Shown: piece after piece, positions 1-13,569 of the stretch
Layout of the letters: the number at the start of each line of letters is the position of its first letter
How positions within the stretch are numbered: the stretch's first letter is position 1
Origin: Acanthococcus lagerstroemiae
Taxonomy: Eukaryota > Arthropoda > Insecta > Hemiptera > Eriococcidae
Assembly: GCA_031841125.1 (NCBI GenBank)
Contig: CM063107.1
Coordinates: 68,583,814 to 68,647,813 of the forward strand
Length of the DNA: 64,000 nucleotides
Direction: 5' to 3'
Notes under the pieces: generated by a model
Database searches by the model: none
Told to the model about the DNA's origin: nothing
Seen by the model: only the letters and a program-made list of their open reading frames with translations
Program-made: the position numbers and the translations under genes

Positions 1-1850
1 CACACAATTTCATTAGGATAGAGATTTTTCGTAATTTTTTTTTCCTTATTCAAAATTCTGTCATAGTTATACCTACTCATAAAAACAAATTTTCCGAATT
101 GAAACTTTTTTCTTTTTTTGTGGCAAAACTTGGTTTTTTAGTATTATTTAAAACAAGAATGCAGATTTTCTTATGAGAAATTCTATGTTAAACTTCGAAT
201 ACACTAAGCGACTCGTACATATTTCTGTGTGATTGGTGGGGAGGAGGAGGGGTATTTACATCAGTTAAGACACATTTAGCCCGTGACAGCACACTATTTC
301 GAAACCCCGTTTTTTTTTACTATCCTATCCCTTCATCATGAAAAAATACATGATTCTAAGAACTACTCGAATCGACCATATTCCTCGCTCCCCTCCTCAT
401 AACAAATTCACTAATTTTCTTGGGTAACAATTACTACGCTGTAATTTATTTTATAGCAATAATAATTGATCGAGTAAATGTGGTTGATCAGGGAAGTACC
501 GAGTCATGCTCCCAGTACGGTTCAACTTACATTAGATAAGACCGCAGAAAATGTGGTCCGCATATCGAGAAGATCTAGCGAGTGGGAAACATTTGGTGGT
601 ATCAATGTAACAATAAATAAAATGGCCCATTCCGATTAAGCTTCACAGTCTACCAAGGTTTGTCAGATGATGACCTTTGGTGAGTTTTTCCTGGGTCCGG
701 CACAACAAGCGAATTCGTATAGCCGCAAGGCCCTCATCCAGCCCAATAACGAGAACCAAACACACCTTCCTCTTTTTAAAAAATCTTTCAATTCGGTGAT
801 ATCTAAGACCGAGAGAAAGACAGTGACCAATCTATTTAGAACATTTGCACTTATTTTTTCTTCCGTACCTGCCGGGATTTTAAATAGGAAGAAGCTTGTA
901 GGTGTGAAGATCGAACAGGAGTAGGCCAGTAAGGAATTGGACGTCATAAATGCAAACGTATGTATTTTAATGTTCTCGGATGCGTTACATAACGAATGAC
1001 GATAAATACGCAAGACGTTCAGATGTCCCTTCACCTAGAATTAACGTTTTAGTACGGGCTCACAAGGAGAACTGGGTACTAGAATAAATCCGACATAGAA
1101 AGACGTAAACTTGACCACTAATTTTAATGAAGTACAAGAAATGCAAGTATTAGAAAATGAAGAGGCGGGCAGTAGTGTACTCTCGTATTACGGTATAGTA
1201 CCGATTTTCGAGTACGAAATTCGCTATTATTCATAATTTGAAGAGGCAAAAAACAAAAACATACAGATAAACCGATTTTACCAAATTCGTGAGTGAAACT
1301 GATGCAATAAATGATAATTTATTCAGGTGATGCCGCCATAAACGGGTAATTACATCGAAAATGGAATAAAAATCATTCTTCTCTTAGCGGAAATGAAACA
1401 AAAAGCCATGCTCGTCTGACATCAAGCTAATGGGCACACGCGATGCAACTTTTCACTAAAACATTGTTTTGGTCTATATCTCCAAAACATGTCTATTCAA
1501 AGCAGTACCGCGGAAATTTCTTATTTTTTTATAGCACCCTACAGTATGAAACTTCAGACGATTCATGAACAACTTTCGTATAAATCGTTCCAAATTTTGC
1601 AAGTTCAGAGTAAAAACCCGTGTAACTGCTCACGTTCTAACCTTAATATTATTGCACAAGAATGAAACAGAAGTACAATTCTATCCAATACGGTCGTTAA
1701 TGATCAAACCAAAAACGAAATCCGTACATTTTGCAAAAGGAAAGGATTCCTTCGACTCAAATATTGTGTTCAGTTGCCTCCTCCCTTTATAATTCCAGCA
1801 CTGGCATATCGAAAAAATTGGTGGCACGGAAAGGATATGGAGTCGTGGGC
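1..1850. other. Intergenic, no supported gene
   Basis: AT-rich. Overlapping frames at 663-1034 on both strands match no family I recognise and lack codon-like bias. Confidence 0.6.
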
Positions 1851-1858
1851 GCATGTAA

Positions 1859-2000
1859 ACTGCACACACTGGGCAGTCAGGTAAAGGAAACGACATGTGA
1901 ATTGCACATAGCTGCAAAAATCAGATTAAGCATTGAAATTTTAAATTGCACACATAAAGAAATAAAATTTGAGATCGCAAAAAGTGTGAATTGCACACCC
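1859..2000. repeat. Four spaced ATTGCACAC motifs
   Basis: A(A/C)TTGCACA-like words at 1862, 1904, 1948 and 1993, about 44 bases apart; a worn minisatellite. Confidence 0.4.
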
Positions 2001-2331
2001 ATTTACAAGATAGGCGCATCCATATTTCTGGGAAGAAGGCTTCAAATCTCAAACACTAAAGCCGCAGAACTCTAGCAATACATTTTGAAATAGTATGTAA
2101 ACAGATCCATAGTACCTATGCGTTACTTTTCCACGAGAGGAAGGGAGGGATTTGGAGGAAAATTAAATTTCCTGAGATGACTAACTTCTCAATTCTGCTG
2201 AATTCTCTGTTACTAAATAATAAAACTTACAATTTCGAGTTATCCACACGTATATACTTCAAAATATCCATATCTGCACATGGGTATTAAGCTTCTGAAG
2301 TATCCATATCTGTGTGTATTCTTGAAGGAAA

Positions 2332-2989
2332 CAGAGATGTCAATATGTACGGATTCTAATCCGTTCTCGTTCATGTGAGAAGAAGAACGCGTTCACTTTG
2401 TTCTCATTTGTGGAGGTGCTCCATTCGTGAACGCGTTTCCATATGCAAACAGGAGTTGACATCTCTGACTGTAGTCATTCCTCTCTCCGTTCTCTGCGTT
2501 CTCATTCACGAAATGAAATGACCGCGTTCCTGTCCTTTCTTGTTCATGTGAGAAGAAGAACGCGTTCACTTTGTTCTCGTTTTTTGGAGGGGCTCCGTTT
2601 GTGAATGTGTTCCCATTTGCAAATGGGAGTTGACATCTCTAACTGTAGTCATTCCTCTCTCTGCTCTCTGCCTTCTCAATCACAAAATGAAACAAACGCG
2701 TTCCTGCCCTTTCTCATTCATGTGAGAAAAGAAGAACGCGCTCACTTCGTTCTTGTTTGTGGAGGGGCTCCATTTGTGAACGTGTTCCCATTTGCAAATG
2801 GAAGTTGACATCTCTGACTGTAGTCATTCATCTCTCCGTTCTCTGCGTTCTCATTCACGAAATGAAATGAACGCGTTCCTGCCCTTTCTTGTTCATTTGA
2901 GAAGAAGAACGCGTTCACTTTGTTCTCGTTTGTGGAGGTGCTCCAATTGTGAACGCGTTCCCGTTCGCAAACGGGAGTTGACATTTCTG
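2332..2989. mobile_element. hAT-like MITE with internal ~174-bp tandem repeat
   Basis: Starts CAGAGATGTCAAT and ends with the inverse (TTGACATTTCTG), hAT-like termini. Flanks are GAAGGAAA and GTAAGAAA, a possible worn 8-bp target duplication. Inside, about 3.6 copies of a unit begin TTCATGTGAGAAGAAGAACG at 2370, 2543, 2717 and 2892. Each contains palindromic GAACGCGTTC sites, perhaps subterminal transposase-binding repeats. No transposase. Confidence 0.6.
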
Positions 2990-4540
2990 GTAAGAAAGGG
3001 GGTAATTTGAACATTTTGAAATACCTTGAGACCACAGATCATTGTTTTTCCATGGAGGAAAGGGAAACATGAGACAGTATCTAAGAATGGTCATTCAAAC
3101 AATATCCTAACAAACAATATCCTAAAATAGTTCTGCAAAGTCTCTAGTAACTCACTAGAAAGTATAAGCAGTAGGCATTATAACCACAAAGAAATCTATA
3201 CACTAAAGAAGATCAGAGAACATTGCCGTTCTCACCAACATGATAAATGAAAATGACTTATGGCTTTTTCTCGTGCTTGGTCGAAAACACGATTTATTTC
3301 GAAAAGTTGCGCTCCCAAGGGCTTAATCTGTTCTAGTACTCGTAAATATAAAAACATCCGGGTTAATTTTTCTTTTAAATCGAAGAATATTTGGGGTTGC
3401 ACACTTGGGATGGAGTTTAACATAGGGTTTTCCATGAGAAAAATTCTAATTTTGCTTGACAAAATCTTGCAAATTGATTTTGACCCAAAATATTGGTTTG
3501 ACTAAAAAAAAAAAAAAAAAAAGAAAAAGGAAAAAAAGTTTCTACTATACTACTTGATCAGGAAGGTAATGTTTACGTTGGTGTTTTATGGACGACAAGA
3601 AGCGCTTATCATTCATGCACCGAGTGCTAACAAAACCTGCATCTACAGTAAATTTCCCCCAATGAAAAGCGTTTTTACATGAAAAAATAGCTGGCTAGTA
3701 ATTTTGTATTGGAGAATCGAACCCGCGTCCATTGAAACATTTAACTGCATTTGACTGAAATGCAGCGATTGTCTCTAACCACTTGGTCGGGGAGCAAATT
3801 ATAAAATAGCGACTTAAGAACGCATTTAAATATTCACGATGTAGTACAGCTGTTACCGTTTGTTGTTAACCGTCGTTACGTTTTTGCTGGCCGCGACCTG
3901 TGTATGCTATTTGTGCACGTGAACGAACTGAAGACAAGACTGTGATACTGTACAATGAATTCAACGCACCCAGAAATCACTAAAACCTATTTTTATACAT
4001 TTTTGTGTTTCTATGCTCTCGCTATGGAGTTAAATTACCAAAATTCAAGATAGGGACAGTGGCGTTGAATTTTTTTTGTAATGAAAGTACGGGTAGGAAC
4101 TTAATTAGTACGCGAACAAAAACAATTTTGGCAAACTCAATTTTTAGGATTTTCTAAAATAAAATTGGAATGTTTCTTATGGAAATCCTATGTTAAGCTT
4201 CACACCCGGTGTGCGATCCTTAGATAATCTTAGATTTCAAAAAAAATTTTACACTTACTGAGACGGATGGATTAAAGCCATTAGGAGCGCAAATTTTCGG
4301 TGAAAAAAACTTTTTTGGACCACCCTAGTGGGCAAATTGGAATGAAGGCTTCTTTAGTCGCTGGTTCAAGTTCTTGGGTGGTTGTGGGGGGGGGGGGTAA
4401 AACTTTTGTAGGCAAAAATTGTGTACTTAAAATAACGCCATATATCTACCCAATGCCGCCTAAATTTCGATTAGACAAGAAATGAAAGAAAAAAATGTCG
4501 GAGGTCTATTGCATCTAGAATTTTGATAAAATTCTAAAAA
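2990..4540. other. Intergenic
   Basis: Only an A run (3504), the tRNA-like piece at 3714 and a 12-base G run at 4386 were seen. Confidence 0.55.
3714..3792 (-). repeat. tRNA-like (SINE head?) sequence
   Basis: The reverse complement has an A-box-like CCAAGTGGTTAGAGA and a B-box-like GGGTTCGATTC about 45 bases apart with a hairpin-like middle (CTGCATTT, AAATGCAG). The acceptor-stem ends do not pair, so it is not a functional tRNA; more likely a tRNA-derived repeat of another family. Confidence 0.4.
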
Positions 4541-5620
4541 ACTTTGGGGCCTGAAATCCATATTTCACTTTTACAAGCAAGAAAAAATCTTAGAACTAAA
4601 ATGTCAGCTCGTAAACACTAATATTTTACTATTCTCCTACCTTTGGGTGACACGTATGTACATCCCAATATTCCTCCCCTCTCCTTATTTATTCCACTGT
4701 CACTGCGGAAAGAGTCTTCCACGTACTGCAGTTGAGTTAATAAAGGAGGAAGGGGTGGCTGGTAAGAATTTAGCGGGTACAACATTGGTTGATCTACAAA
4801 ATTTCACGCAAATTTTGGCTTGAAGAAAAAAATTCTGATTTGTCGAATTTAGAATTTTGCCAAATTAAAAAAAAAAAGTTAAGTGCCTAAAATTCTGCCT
4901 AAATTTTGCTTTTGGAAGAAAGAAAAAAAGTCTTTGAACTAAAATATTAATTTGACAAGCTCTGATATTTCCAATAATTTGGAAAGGGAGAGAATAGTTA
5001 CAAATTGTATAGGTGAAATAAGGGTTGAAACAAGAAAGTTTCGTTTGAATTTCGAGTAGGGAAGCACAGAAAGAAAGGGAAAAAAAGGCTCGGGTCTCTT
5101 AAATCTAAAGTTCGACAAAATCAAAATCAGAAGTCTGAAATTTTATACAAATTCTGCTTTTACGAGCAAAATAAATACTCAGGTCTAAACTGATAGTTGA
5201 TGAGTTTCGACATTTTACTTTTCCTTTGCTCTGAAGAATATAAATCTATATCCCCCCCCCCTCTTTATAAGAATCTTTCATGTATTAAGGTTGATAAAGT
5301 CATATATTAGTTAATCCACAAAATTTCGCACAATTTGTAACTTGACAAGCCTTCCCCACCAAAAAATCTCATTTTGTCAGAATTTTAAGAAGAGATTTGG
5401 AGCCTTAAATTTAGCTTAGATTTTGCTGTTGACAATAAAAAAACAAAAAATCTGGTTTAAAATATTTTAGACCAGCTGTAATACTGCCCCTGACTCTGCG
5501 GGCGGGTAAGAGATCCCATACCCCTCCCCTTATCTAGGCTACTGCGAAAAGAGTCTTCCAGCAGTTGAGTTATAAAGAGTCGTTGGGGTTGTTAGAGAAA
5601 CCCAGTTATCGTTGAAGAAA
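4540..5620. repeat. Decayed tandem repeat, ~280-bp units
   Basis: Recurring blocks such as AAATTTTGCTTTT(A/G)(C/G), AAAATATT and TGCG(G/A)AAAGAGTCTTCCA (4705 and 5540, three units apart) indicate about four old copies. A 10-base C run is at 5252-5261. Confidence 0.5.
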
Positions 5621-5675
5621 TTCGAATACATGAATACATCGCTTCATGATAATTAATAGATTCCACGAAAAGAAA

Positions 5676-5728
5676 GTGGTAGAATATGCTAAGTGACATC
5701 AGTTCCCGATCACTTAGCATATTACCAC
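5676..5728. repeat. Hairpin, ~19-bp stem
   Basis: GTGGTAGAATATGCTAAGTG pairs with CACTTAGCATATTACCAC around a 13-base loop, with a 2-base bulge. Isolated; function unknown. Confidence 0.6.
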
Positions 5729-5729
5729 A

Positions 5730-8700
5730 TTTTATTTTGTTCGATATTTAATTTTTCAAAAACAAATGAGTGAAACTAAATTTTTTCTCGATTTGGATTT
5801 GCAAGTAAGATACAGTGACCTTCATCTGTCTAATAAAGGCTATTCCTTTTGAATTATTCTAGTCAAATTTATATTGGCCTACTGTAAAACACAGGGAAAT
5901 ATTGAAATGGTATAATATTCTTTTTAATCCTGCAATTTATACTTAAACGTGGGTCCTCAAATTCGAACAAACAAAAAATTGCGTGCAATTTTCGAAATCA
6001 GCAACTGAAAAATTTATTAGTTCATGTTTTTTAATTTCTTCGAGTTAGATCATCATAATTTGTCATTCAACCCACTTTATGAGAGAGAAAGGAGAGAAAT
6101 TCCGATTTACATTCCACCTTCCATCGATATTTTGGAAGACAACTTAAAATGCTGAGAACAAAAAGACTATAATAGATTTTTATTAACTGACATGTAAGTC
6201 TATGACTGTTCTAGATGATTTACATGCTATTGTGGTCGTTTGTAATTCAATTTCCAAAGCGAAATTAACCTAATCGACTCGAAGTCATTTACACATTCCC
6301 GACCGTGTATTATAAGATGACATATTCTAATGGGTTTTAATATTTTTCTATATTTTTATTGATAATAAGTCCGACGGAAGAAACATCGGTTATCTTCCAT
6401 TTCTAAATATAATATATAATGGGCTGTCTTTCATTTTTAATGTTATATAATCGTCCATATGTTACCTACATCACGCTCAAAAATAGAAATTTGTGTTAAA
6501 ATGCACATGTTTCACTAATTTTGTATACACTCAACGGTAATCAAACAAGGTCTTCGAACACGGGACACAGAGTGATTTATGTCTCATTCGTATACTGGTG
6601 ATAAGTCAAAAGAAAATCAATTGCGCGCTCAATATTTATTCCATTTTCAAATGCAAACCAAATATGATGACGGTAAGGAGGACCACTTATTTCAAGGTTT
6701 CGATACCCGGTCTACCATACCTGAAAACCCAAGTAAATTATAAGCCTAAAGTAGCAAAATTCAAATCAAAATTACGTATATGGATTGAAAGTATGGTTTC
6801 AGCTACTGCACTGTCTAAAAGTGAGCGAGAGTAAAGCTGAAAGATCCATGCATGATCTCTTTGGCTCTCTTCCTAGAGTTAAAGGGAAACATTCGACGCA
6901 CAAGTTTTTTTCCATGTATATTAATAAACAGTCCGCCATTTGGCATTATAAAAGTGAAGACATTTTCCGTTTATACTTATAAAATAAGATATGAGGGGGG
7001 GGGGGAGCTCATTACTATTTTTTTCTGCATCCAACAACCATAATTTCGAATGAAACGACAACAGAGACTCGCATATCGTCAGCTTAGTTATATAACTTTC
7101 AACGTGCAACTATGCAATTTTACAGGAGAGACAAAAAAAATATTGACGAGGGCCATTCATTCAAATGTTAAACATTTTTTTCATTCCTTCTTAAAAAACT
7201 TTCAAGTCGTTTTAGAATGTTTTGGCTATTATCATAGGTTGCGGTATAATCAACTTCTATCTACGTCAATAAAAACGTCATTTTGTCAAAATTGGCACTT
7301 ACAAGGTTTTATAATTAAGCTGACGATATGTAGTTTTTACGGATTAGTCAAGTAGTTTTTACTATCAACTGAAATTTACGAAAAAACGAAGAGGATCCAA
7401 ATTCAAGTAAAATTTTTCTCCCTTTTTTCTTTTCTTTCTTTCTCCTTTTTTCTTTGTTTCTTAGCTTCTGTCTTCCTTCTCAGCAGCCCAATTAATGGCA
7501 AAGCAAATATTTTTATATGCGTTTCTGAAACAAAATTGGGGGAGTACACAAGATTTTTTCTACATCTATCAAATTTAAGAACAAAACCGAAGGTTGTTTG
7601 CTCGTTAATCAATACTAGTTAAATTTTGTTTCTCTGTTGCAAAAACTCAAAATCTTCCTTCGTTTTCCTATTTCTCTGATTCTTTTCTCTTCTTCCGATT
7701 ATGACTATAATTATTTTAAATAAAATCAAAATCGAAGCGAAGAATTTTCTTTGTGTAATTCTGAAGCAAACTAGTGAGTACGATGGAGGAAATATAAGCA
7801 CATTCTTCCCTTTTCTATAGAAATTTTAACACTTAGAGTAATGAACATGTTTTTGCTCGCCAATAAAATATTTTGGTGACATAAGAATTACCCTCCCCTC
7901 CGTTGGCTGTAGGGAAAACATTCTTAAAGTCAAAATTTTCTTTCCTTTTTCTATTCTTTTGATATTTTCTTGTCTTCTGCCTGTCAGTAAAAGACCTTTC
8001 CGTTTTCTTGTCAGTCCAAATTTAAAAGAAATAAATTGTCAACCCACTCGGAAAGATTAAGATAAAATGAAATTATGTACAAAAATTCTGGTAAATTTTT
8101 CGACTTTAAGTATTCACATACTCTACAGGAAAAGTTTCACCAGATTCCGGAATAAATCACACAGCCTCAATTTTGTAATATGAAAAATTTTTTCACTAAT
8201 TTTGGGCAAAAAACGAGCTTGTTTGAGCAAAACATAGGTCACAATCATCTATTTTTCAATACGTTTTGCAACATTTTTAATCTTATTTTATCTAACGTAA
8301 ACTTGAACACGGAAGAGGAACCGTGAGCCCAGTTGCCTCCGCTGGAATAAATACTCCCTTATTTATTTATCTATTATTTTACAATTTATTTCACTTCCTA
8401 AATCAGATTTTAAGACATGTTACAAGACGACTGCAGATTTTCTTACCAATCCAAATGTGGTAGGGGGATTTCAATTTATTTTTCTTGTCACAGCAAACCA
8501 TAATATTACGAGTATGAAGGACACTAAAACGTGTTTTTTAGCAGAACGGTAAAACTGAGTACATGGGGAGCTAATGTATTTATTAATCAATTATTATTAA
8601 ATTTTTAAATATTCTATTTATTTTATTTTGTTATAAATTTTAATTTAATTTCTTCTATAAATTTTTCTTAAATTAACTTTGTTCACAATTTTAAATTAAT

Positions 8701-9107
8701 TAATTTAAAATCAAAAATTAATATAATTTTTTTAATTATAAATATTATAAGAATTCTACCTTTGTGTCTTTCCTGATAGGTGCCCGAAGGTCCCAATAAC
8801 GGTGAGGGACAGTACAGAATAGAAAGTATAAAGACAAAAAGGAAACAAAAACTAAAAAAAAACAAAAACTAAAACTAAAATATAGAGGGGGAGAGTTTGA
8901 CACCGGAACAGACATATGGGATCAGCTGCGGAAAGGGTCCAAAGTCACCGCCGAGGGACCCAGAAACTGAGGGGTTTAATAGCCAAGGGGTGTACGAGTA
9001 TACCAGATAATCTTAAATGCACATGGGAGCACCACAAGGGAAACGGACCTCCATCCTACATCTGTTGCAGTACCCTACTAACAGAGCCGATGTACTAGCT
9101 TCTAGAC
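5730..9107. other. Intergenic, AT-rich
   Basis: Pyrimidine-rich tracts (7410-7460, 7640-7700), an 11-base G run at 6995 and a very AT-rich stretch at 8570-8760. No gene recognised. Confidence 0.55.
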
Positions 9108-11375
9108 ATGTAAAATAAGTCAATAGTAGGGTCACTACGACTAACATTCTTATACAGGGCAAGGGATTTTTGTATCACTAATGACGAAATCCCCCCCCCC
9201 CCCGTATCAAATAATTCTGAATTTCTTCCATTGAAGGAAGGAACCCTAAACCGAATACCTTCCAAAATTGTGGGACATAATATTCTCTTATTGAAAATAT
9301 CCCTTAAGAATATTAGTTTTGCCAAGTTTCTTCTATTTTCTAGGTTCAAAATCTCAAACCCAACCAGAAGCTCATTATAAGTGACGTCAGGAGGACAGAA
9401 CATGAATACTTTATAGTGTAGATATTTTAAAAAACTTTTTGAATTTTCTCAATTTCAGTAATACTTTTTGAGTTGTAGGGTTCCAAATAATGACAGAGAA
9501 TTCCAAAATTGGTATACAATATTTTCACAGTTTCAAAATTTTTATAATGTTTTCCATTTCTTTTTATGAAACCAACTATTCTTTTACATTTCAAGGATAT
9601 GTGCTGGATACGCACGTTGAACAATAGTTTTGAGTCCAAAGGAACTCCCAAATCTTTCACAAAACTCACACGTCTTAGCGGCACATTTTTTATTTTATAG
9701 TTAAATGAGATAGGCCTTCTTCGTCTTGTAAAACTTATTTTTTCACATTTACCAATATTGAAAGGTAATAAGTTATTGTCACTCCACTGAGTTATCAAGT
9801 CAAGGTCATGCTGTAGCTTGGTACAATCGTCTTCAGGAGCTATCATTTTATACACTTCATATCATCTGCATACAGTAAGACATTCGAGTATAGAATCTTT
9901 TCTGCTATGTCACTGACAAATATTAAAAATAGAAATGGCCCCAAGACAGATCCATGGGGAACGCCTGATATACTCTTGTAGTATGTAGAAACCCCCCCCC
10001 CCCCGTACACAACAAATTGCATCCTGTTATCTAAATATGAGTGAAATAGATTAATCTCTGAAAACCCAATATTATGTAACTTCTCAAGTAAAATTTTATG
10101 ATTAACTGTATCAAAAGCCTTTGAAAAATCTGTATAAATTGCATCTAACTGCCCTCCATCGGAAAAGGTTGGGTGGAGATCATTTGTGAATTTCATCAAA
10201 TTTGTTTGCACTGAATAGCCTTTCCTAAAACCGTGCTGACTGGAATGTAACATATTCTTAGCTTAATTGTACAGCTATTTGTGTGTAAATGTTTCAAAAA
10301 TTTTTGCAGACAGTGGAATGAGAGAGATAGGGCGGTAATTTTTATTTCATTAATTTTACCTGATTTAACCAGGGGAATTACTTTAGAGATTTTCCAAACA
10401 GTTGGATACACACCTGTCCTGAGAACAATATTGCAGAGAAGTCGGTGGAGCGACCAGAAACAGAGAATAGGTTCGAAAGATACATGGGGGAATAGAGTCT
10501 GGACCACAAGATTTTAGTTTAAGGTCATTTAGAACTCGTTTCATATTCCCAGCAGTGATAGCACGTACAGAGATTACGCTCCCACCCCCGGCGGGTGTCT
10601 TCACATGCGCATTATTAACTGAATTCAAAATTGCACTTTTGTCGCTGTATACACTCGCAAAGTAGTTTGCAAACGCCTCCGCGATACATTCAGAGCCTGG
10701 GCAGATTTGGTCCCCTGGTATAGAGTTCCGCATTACACCTATTGCTTCGCCTATCAGCTATGTCCCGCCAAAATTCCTAAGGTTGAACTTACAATTTTTC
10801 CTACAACGTAACTTTATATTGGTTCCAAGCCCTCTTGTCATCAGAACCTTTATTTCCTTCCTTATGTCCCTAAATTTTTGTCTTAGTTGCTCATCACCAG
10901 GTTTCTTTTTGAGTCATGTAAAGTAGTTTTTCTTTTCAATTTTTTAATTATTTCATAAGTGAACTGTGAAGGATATTTTCTTTGACATTTCACCTTTCTT
11001 GGCACAGTTCTATTTAGAATACCTGAGAGCGAATTTTGAAAATACTCTGCAGCTAGGTTACTGTCCTCAAGTTTGTACACACCCATCCTTAAGTTTGAAT
11101 AAATTGTACATTTCCAAAAAATTTGCCTTGCAAAAATTATACCTTGGTAGAACTTGTGATGTAGTTCCGCTGCCCTGCCGAAGAAATTCTGTGCTACCTA
11201 GCTCGATGAGTGGGGGGGGGGGTGATATTTATCATGATGGTCCACCAAAGAGTCACCACCGGAGACAGCAAGATGGGAAAAGTTAGCAAGGATAAGGTCT
11301 AAAGTTCTGTTCAACACATTTATAACAGTGTTGTATGATTTAAAGTGATTGACTTCATCACGTAGCTATCTGTGC
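9108..11375 (-). pseudogene. CR1/Jockey-type LINE, endonuclease tail plus reverse transcriptase, broken
   Basis: Read from 11375 downwards. Endonuclease C-terminal remnants (NRTLDLILANFSHLAV, 11330-11250) come first, then the linker (11086-10883, RTVPRKVKCQRKYPSQF). RT follows: KLKSCGPDSIPPCIF (about 10500), SQHGFRKGYSVQTNL (10240-10200), DFSKAFDTVNHKILL, SGVPHGSVLGPFLF, LLYADD (about 9860), SFVKDLGVPLD, and the C-terminal region with RVPSFNGRNSELF (about 9220). The motif order is that of chicken-repeat/Jockey LINEs, which encode target-primed reverse transcription. It is 5' truncated (no AP-endonuclease start), with frameshifts near 9850, 10240-10390 and 10740-10880, so it is inactive. Two 13-base C runs (9191-9203 and 9992-10004) lie inside the coding frame as extra glycines. 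The 3' end is not sharply defined. Confidence 0.85.
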
Positions 11376-12369
11376 ATGGTAGGTTGGGTCGCGCCCTTTC
11401 CACGAGAATGTTTTTCAGTATTCAAGTTTCAGTATCTACTATGTATGAAAAATCGTTTTCTTAACATTCAGTTTAAATTTGTGATAAACCGATGAAGTAT
11501 GCTCTATTAATAACTTTAAAAAAAATTCTGTTGCCAAGACCACTTTAAAATCGGGGAATCCCGTCTTGAAGACAGCACGCATTTGCTAATCATCCTTCGA
11601 ATGCTTTCATTTATGATAGGTTGAAAATCCGAATTCTTTATAATACAAGACTAAACCAACAATATAGGAGTTCCAAATGGATAAAAATAAAACCATAATG
11701 AATCATACGACACAATACCCACAAACACACGAAATCTTGTTGTAATTTAACTCGGTCCACTAAATTGCAATTTATGGCAATAGCACATGAGTACCATTAA
11801 TTTCGATAACAAACAAATGCAGCATCCTCAGATATACGAGTACGACTACACAGGATGTGGCATAAAAATTTTCTATTCTTTTTTTTTTTAATTTTTATTT
11901 ATTTATTCCGATGCTGAATTGAGTGTGGCAAACGAGCATCTTCGGGGGCTAAGATTTTAGTTTATTCTGGAGTGATAAAGTTTTCCTTTCTCTTACAGAA
12001 GGGCTGGGACAGGCTACCAACTTTGAAATTTCAAATGGAAACATATTGAAAAAACATCGAAATGTAGTTTTTCTGGCTCGCTGAGTTCGAAAATACAATC
12101 AGATAACTTTTGCCCCTTCTAAAAACCAATTCGACTTTGTAGACAAAATTACATAACTTATCAGAACAGTTTTTTGAGCCACTGTGTTCGAGCATTCGAT
12201 CAGATTCTTGATCCGATCCTAATGTTGAGCGCCAAAATCCAAATCAGACACCTTCGAAAAGGAGTCTGATTTTGCTGAAAAAACTGAATAAGGTATCGGA
12301 ATAGGGTTTTTGGGGTTACCGATTTTGTCATACAGATTTCGATAAATTATCAAAATTGAAAAATGAAGG

Positions 12370-12910
12370 AGAAACTAGTTGTTTTCCTCCAGGAAAAAAA
12401 GTAAGTTGTCTTGAGTGAAAAGAACCTTGAACCTTTCTTTGAGGATGAAGAATAGAAATTGTTCCTTCCATTGCTTCGTTTTTTTTTTTTTTTTTTTTGT
12501 TTTTCTTGAGGAAGGAAAAATAAATGGCCCCATTTTCTGAAGAATATGCAATAAAAAAAGAAACATAAGAAGAAAACAGTCCCTTCTGTTTCCTTTGTAA
12601 TAAAACAACATTTCCTTTTTGAGAAAAAAATATTTCCTGAATGAGGAGAACTTTTCTTTTTTTCGGAGGATGACGGAAGGTTAACAAATTGTTCTGTTTC
12701 TCAAAGAACAAAACACATGTTTTTTCTTTAAAAAAAAAAGTCTGATTTCTGTTCCCCGTAAGAAAACCTCCACTCCTCTTTCTAGAGAAAAAAATCGCTC
12801 TTTCTCTTTTTTTTTTTGTGAATAAAATTAATTCTATTCCTTTTTTTGAGGAGAAAAAAAAACTTGTCTTTCTTTCTTTTAGGAAGGAGAACATCGTCCC
12901 TTCCATTTGA
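12370..12910. repeat. Low-complexity T/A-rich decayed minisatellite
   Basis: Repeating TTTCCTTTTTGAG(G)AGAAAA-type units of about 45-55 bases with long T and A runs. It creates a 257-codon lysine/phenylalanine-rich - strand frame that is not a gene. Confidence 0.6.
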
Positions 12911-13100
12911 GGGATGTAAAAGACTTCGCTCTTCTGGGACTGGATCAAAATCAGATTCTCAGTGACCTCACAAACTCCAATTTCAAAAGTTAAATTTTGT
13001 CCATTTGCAAAAGTCAAATTTGGATTTGGGAGCCATAATCGGAGTATGATCAAATAATTTAATTTGATTTTCAAGATAATCGATGATCGACACCCCCTCA

Positions 13101-13367
13101 CAGGGGCAGAGATAGGAGGGGACTAAAGAGGGCTAAGCCCCCGATTTCAAAATTAGCCCCCCTAAATTTTATTGTAAAATAATCTTAATACAGTGACTTT
13201 TTTTTCTTTTTTCTTTTTCTTACAAAGGAAGTATTACCCAGAAAAAATTCTATTTTTATGGTTGTTATTTTGTTTTTTTAGGGGGGGCTATGATTTTTGG
13301 ATTCTTATAAAGTTATTTTAGGCGCTGGGGCTTCATCCCCCAAGTTTTCACTCTATTTCGGCCCCTG
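13101..13367. mobile_element. hAT-like MITE
   Basis: Termini CAGGGGCAGAGATAGGAGGGG and its inverse (CTATTTCGGCCCCTG). The interior is rich in G and C runs. Flanks CCCCCTCA / CCACTCAT match poorly, so the target duplication is uncertain. Confidence 0.5.
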
Positions 13368-13569
13368 CCACTCATTCGGATTCTTAGTTCTAGTTTTTTG
13401 GCGTTAAACTAATCCTTTCAAAAGAAATGCAGATATAATTGGGCCCCATATTAGGGTCTAATCAAATCTGGAATTTGACGATTCCACAACCCGTACTTCT
13501 GTACTTCATTTGATTTTCCAAGTTGGAGGAATTCTGCCTATCTGAAGAGACCAAATTAGGATTTTCGGG

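Noticed and set aside
663..1034. 123-codon - strand frame with an overlapping + frame
   Set aside because: No recognisable family, no splice sites, and both strands open equally, as expected by chance.
2332..2989. Direct repeats resembling a CRISPR-like array
   Set aside because: Units are contiguous 174-bp tandem copies without unique spacers, in a eukaryotic genome.
3714..3792. Possible functional tRNA gene on the - strand
   Set aside because: A- and B-box-like words are present but the acceptor ends do not pair; kept only as a tRNA-like repeat.
12328..13101. 257-codon frame on the - strand, among the longest in the window
   Set aside because: Built from T/A-rich decayed repeat units and part of a MITE; lysine/phenylalanine low complexity, no domain.
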